Assembly (NCBI GenBank): GCA_964632485.1
Contig: CAZWDO010000041.1
Location: 1 to 16,764, forward strand
Reading direction: 5' to 3'
DNA length: 16,764 nt
Origin: CAZWDO01 sp964632485 [NCBI: uncultured bacterium]
GTDB taxonomy: Bacteria > JAGOEH01
Each line of letters begins with the position of its first letter. Within the stretch, counting starts at the first letter, position 1. The position numbers and the translations under genes were made by a program. The notes under the pieces are model-generated. The model was not told the origin of the DNA, searched no databases, and saw only the letters and a list, made by a program, of their open reading frames with translations. Positions 14,195 to 16,764 of the stretch are shown here, in pieces.

Positions 14195-15277
14195 CTATCC
14201 TTTGTTGGCGCGAGCCTGGGACTTGGTTTTACCGGAGCCGCGCTTCGTTGATTGCCAATCGGCAGGAACCGGTTCCGCAGCCGCTGTCGCCGTTGAATCC
14301 TCTTCAGCATCGATTTTGTTGTATGGTTCGTATATATATCCGTCAAACGTGAACTTCTGTTCGAAGCTCCCACAGGGGAAAAATCGGGATTTTTCGATAT
14401 AGATCGACATGACGTCTTTGCCATGAACCGTTCTTGAACAATATTTGGCTTTCTTGGTTGAACTGGATGCCGGGCGCTTGTTTTTCGGATGCGAATTCAT
14501 GAAGACAGTGATGACGTTGCTGGCGGCATTGTAGATATCCTTGGCCTGCCGGGTGTCGCCGTTTTCATTGAGCTGGCTGGCGGTGAATATGATGACATTG
14601 TTTTCCACGGCGATTCGCTCCAACTTGTAGGCCAGTTCCGCGAAATATTCCCAGCCTGACATTTGGATCGTTTCGGATTGGAGCAACTGCACATAATCGA
14701 TAAAGAAGAACAACTGATGTCCCTTGCGCTGGAAATAATCGATCAGTGGATGGATACGTTCCAGATTCAGTCCATCCAACATCAGCAAGCGTTCATCATG
14801 GGCATATTGAATAAATTGCGACAATATCTCCTCATTGCGAAAGAACTCATTTTTCCGAATTCGATAGATCAGGTCTTTATCATCCAGCCGTGCCAGGATA
14901 TTGATGAATTTGGCGATGGTCATGGTATAGCTGGCTTCCAGTCCGATATAGATACATTGGGCGGTGGAATGCGAACGTAGCAGCGAGGCCATAACATTCA
15001 TCATCAGCGTGGTTTTCGAGTGATTGGACTGGCCGGCGATGATGTTCAGCTCTCCGGGATAGAATTGAATGCCTAGATCGATTCCGGCGAGCGTCATTTT
15101 GTAAGCTTCTCGCTTGAACATATCATCTAGCAAATTGACAAGGGACCCCTCATTTAAAGATTGAAACCACTGGATCGATTCCATGAGTGGATTATGTTGA
15201 TTGTGAACCAATTGGGGTACTTTTGGAACCGGCTGATTAAAAGCCGGGTCAGGAGTTAATTGGTCTTGAATGGACAT
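14195..15277 (-). CDS. DnaB-type replicative helicase, RecA-fold domain only
   Basis: A 360-residue protein. Motifs in order: Walker A GQSNHSKTT (82-90, Lys88), GLEAS with Glu114 (the catalytic Glu position, SLE in DnaB), Walker B LFFFIDYVQLL (Asp194), motif 3 ASQLNE (Gln235) and KSR (296-298) near the position of the KNR/arginine region of DnaB. The DnaB N-terminal domain is missing; only about 60 loosely conserved residues precede the ATPase core. The last 40 residues are acidic then Lys/Arg/Ser-rich and look disordered. Walker A has Ser87 where Gly is usual before Lys. ATG 15277 follows AAAGGA. The gene lies 13 bases after the primase and 2 before the initiator-like gene, a normal phage-type replication set. 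Confidence 0.88.
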   Translation of the reverse strand: MSIQDQLTPDPAFNQPVPKVPQLVHNQHNPLMESIQWFQSLNEGSLVNLLDDMFKREAYKMTLAGIDLGIQFYPGELNIIAGQSNHSKTTLMMNVMASLLRSHSTAQCIYIGLEASYTMTIAKFINILARLDDKDLIYRIRKNEFFRNEEILSQFIQYAHDERLLMLDGLNLERIHPLIDYFQRKGHQLFFFIDYVQLLQSETIQMSGWEYFAELAYKLERIAVENNVIIFTASQLNENGDTRQAKDIYNAASNVITVFMNSHPKNKRPASSSTKKAKYCSRTVHGKDVMSIYIEKSRFFPCGSFEQKFTFDGYIYEPYNKIDAEEDSTATAAAEPVPADWQSTKRGSGKTKSQARANKG

Positions 15278-15290
15278 AATAATATTCCTT

Positions 15291-16325
15291 TCATCCGGTT
15301 GTGATTAATTCATTGACGTCTTTGCCCTGCCGGGTGAGCATCACCTGGGCATGGGGAAAATGGTTGTGAAATTGGACGGCTGCATTCCATCCGGCCTCAT
15401 CGTTGTCGCGGATGAAAATCGGATTCAATTTGGCCAAAGAGTGCATCAACGGCGTATCATCATATGGGAAATTACCCGATCCCAAAAATCCCACCGCCGG
15501 CAATCCCTCTCCCATCAAAGTCAGTGCATCGATGACGCCTTCGACAACATAGATTGCATCGCCTGGTTTCAAGTGGAACACCACATCGCGATTGAACAGT
15601 ACCTTGTTTGGAAAGCTGTTGGCGGTGTTGCGATAGCGGGGCGAACAGTCCGGCGCCATGCTCCGCGCCTGAATCATCACGATTTCGCCATTGATTTCAA
15701 TGGGGAAGGCAATGAACGGCTGACCGCTTTCGGTAAACGGCTTGAAATTCATTATCCCGGATAGGGTTACAATATGACCGTCAAAATCCTGATATAAATC
15801 ATCCATGACCCGCTTGTAATCGGCGGGCTCGACATCGAACACCCGTTTCTCTATTAGCAAGTCAAGCTGGAGCCCGCGTTCATCGACCAGGTACGATTCG
15901 CTGTCGCACGAGAGTTCCTGAAAGCGGTCGTAGAAAGTGCGGAAGACGCTGCGTATGAGTTGTCGCTGCCGGTTGTCGATAGAGGGTGAATCGGGAGGAC
16001 GGATAGCGGTTGGACGGCTTGTCAGCGTTTTCTGGGTACATGTAGGGGTAGATATATTGTCAATTTGAAATTGACGGGCGAGAAACGTAACGGCCTCTTG
16101 AAAATTGCACCGGTAATAATATCGGACCAGATCGATGCCATCTCCGCCCTTTTGACAAACCGGACAAAAAAACCGATTGGTCTTTGTGATAAAGACGCTG
16201 GGGTGCTTGTCGTGGTGGTTGTGATTCTCAGGAGCCCAGCATTTAAAATTGGTCTTATCGAGCGGAATATTCAGAACTGCCAAGATATCGGCTATGGGAA
16301 TCGATTTAAACTTGGAATAATCCAT
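15291..16325 (-). CDS. DnaG-type primase with CHC2 zinc finger and TOPRIM domain
   Basis: A 344-residue protein that should make RNA primers for the element's own replication. The N-terminus has a zinc finger: Cys29, His37 (in NHHDKHPSV), Cys54 and Cys57 (FFCPVCQKGGDGIDLV). The first pair is spaced C-x7-H rather than the usual C-x2-H. The C-terminal part is a TOPRIM fold with VVEGVIDAL (Glu near 260) and FIRDNDEAG (acidic pair near 305). The protein ends soon after TOPRIM, so the helicase-binding tail of cellular DnaG is missing and it is much shorter than the roughly 600 residues of chromosomal DnaG. ATG 16325 follows GGTGGAGG. A terminator lies directly upstream. Confidence 0.9.
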   Translation of the reverse strand: MDYSKFKSIPIADILAVLNIPLDKTNFKCWAPENHNHHDKHPSVFITKTNRFFCPVCQKGGDGIDLVRYYYRCNFQEAVTFLARQFQIDNISTPTCTQKTLTSRPTAIRPPDSPSIDNRQRQLIRSVFRTFYDRFQELSCDSESYLVDERGLQLDLLIEKRVFDVEPADYKRVMDDLYQDFDGHIVTLSGIMNFKPFTESGQPFIAFPIEINGEIVMIQARSMAPDCSPRYRNTANSFPNKVLFNRDVVFHLKPGDAIYVVEGVIDALTLMGEGLPAVGFLGSGNFPYDDTPLMHSLAKLNPIFIRDNDEAGWNAAVQFHNHFPHAQVMLTRQGKDVNELITTG

Positions 16326-16342
16326 GCGGAACCTCCACCAAT

Positions 16343-16378
16343 AAAAAAGGGGCGGCGATCAACGAATATCGCCACCCC
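16343..16378 (-). terminator. Intrinsic terminator between HTH gene and primase
   Basis: On the minus strand GGGGTGGCGAT (16378-16368) and ATCGCCGCCCC (16359-16349) pair with one G-T, followed by six T (16348-16343). Only 17 bases separate the T run from the primase ATG, and they contain its ribosome site. Confidence 0.85.
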
Positions 16379-16430
16379 GAGTGAGGGATGTATGAAGAAT
16401 GAGATACGTTTTACCAGGAATATTCAGTCG

Positions 16431-16661
16431 TTACGCGTGTGTCGCGCCAACGTCCTCCTGGATTTGGTATTGACCGCCAAATACGCGCGACGTCCAGTCG
16501 TTCGCGTTCAGCATAATCTTCTTCCCGACCCGAAACGAGGGAATATTATATTGCTCGATCATTTCATAGATTTTCGAGCGGGAGATTTTAAACATACGAG
16601 AAATTTCAGATGTCGTCATCAAATCGACTTCCAGGCCATTTTCATCGACAATTTTTTTCAT
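16431..16661 (-). CDS. Excisionase-type helix-turn-helix protein
   Basis: A 76-residue protein with a single excisionase/MerR-like HTH: LMTTSEISRMFKISRSKIYEMI (about 14-35), then IPSFRVGKKIMLNANDW (wing and final helix). ATG 16661 follows AAGGAA. It precedes the primase but is separated from it by an intrinsic terminator. It may regulate the replication genes or help excision. It differs clearly from the 12030-12323 HTH protein, so the element carries two such regulators. Confidence 0.8.
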   Translation of the reverse strand: MKKIVDENGLEVDLMTTSEISRMFKISRSKIYEMIEQYNIPSFRVGKKIMLNANDWTSRVFGGQYQIQEDVGATHA

Positions 16662-16734
16662 TGCGTTGGTTCCTTTTTTCTAAGAAGGGTTGTTCAGTTC
16701 ACATGGATAGGGAAAATAGAAAAATCAGAGATAG

Positions 16735-16764
16735 CTAAGTCATACGGTAACTCCTCTCATTCTG
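16735..16764 (-). CDS. Possible C-terminal end of a gene from the right
   Basis: Minus strand reads QNERSYRMT then TAG at 16737-16735. The frame is open to the edge, but ten codons are too few to prove coding. If real, it lies 73 bases upstream of the HTH gene in the same direction. Confidence 0.2.
   Translation of the reverse strand, partial: QNERSYRMT

Larger units (their letters stand above)
11553..16764 (-). mobile_element. Integrated element with phage/satellite-like replication module (right end outside window)
   Basis: The left border is the half tRNA. For a minus-strand tRNA the retained 3' half marks the far end of an element that lies to its right, and an intact tRNA should close the element beyond 16764. 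Inside the window all predicted genes are on the minus strand: excisionase-type HTH, primase, DnaB-type helicase, possible initiator, unknown protein, second excisionase-type HTH. No capsid, terminase, relaxase or integrase lies between the scar and the edge, so its class (satellite, integrative plasmid, prophage part) is open. Confidence 0.65.

Noticed and set aside
1-16764. CRISPR array or long tandem repeats
   Set aside because: No regularly spaced repeats of 20-40 bases were seen on either strand.

Overview
The window looks like chromosomal DNA of an uncultured Gram-negative bacterium, probably of the wider Fibrobacterota-Chlorobiota-Bacteroidota group or a neighbouring candidate phylum. 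That placement is inferred from three envelope genes: a PorV/PorQ-type outer-membrane barrel, an OmpA-like multidomain protein, and a large secreted protein with a FlgD/gliding-motility-like C-terminal tail. TGA acts as a normal stop. No species can be named from the sequence.

Layout. (1) Positions 1-1500 are AT-rich. They hold tiny ORFs with overlapping stops and starts, a 39-residue ExbD-like membrane peptide, a four-helix membrane protein and a single-helix small protein. (2) Positions 1499-1651 are the left end of an IS3-type element, containing only the first codons of OrfA. Its terminal repeat abuts the cut edge of a decayed N6-adenine DNA methylase gene (1652-2246). (3) Positions 2400-9360 are a minus-strand operon of three large exported proteins, with a good sigma70-type promoter at its head. 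A separate small membrane-anchored or lipoprotein gene follows, with a perfect-consensus promoter. (4) A second, inverted copy of the IS terminal repeat lies at 10321-10356, just upstream of an intact tyrosine recombinase (10400-11269). (5) At 11553-11598 there is the 3' half only of a CAU-anticodon tRNA, on the minus strand, cut at the anticodon stem. This is the classic footprint of tyrosine-recombinase integration into a tRNA gene. (6) From there to the right edge is an element with a phage- or satellite-like replication module, all on the minus strand: excisionase-type HTH protein, CHC2/TOPRIM primase, DnaB-type helicase, possible initiator, unknown protein, second excisionase-type HTH protein, terminator, att scar.

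How it fits together. The tRNA-half geometry says the right-hand element lies between this scar and an intact tRNA copy expected beyond 16764. The recombinase at 10400 therefore lies outside that element, which suggests two elements stacked in one tRNA site. No capsid, terminase or conjugation gene is visible, so the right-hand element could be a satellite, an integrative plasmid or part of a larger prophage. The three-gene envelope operon resembles, by inference, the adhesin + outer-membrane partner + OmpA sets of type IX secretion. An intrinsic terminator sits immediately in front of the primase start codon and may gate expression of the replication genes.
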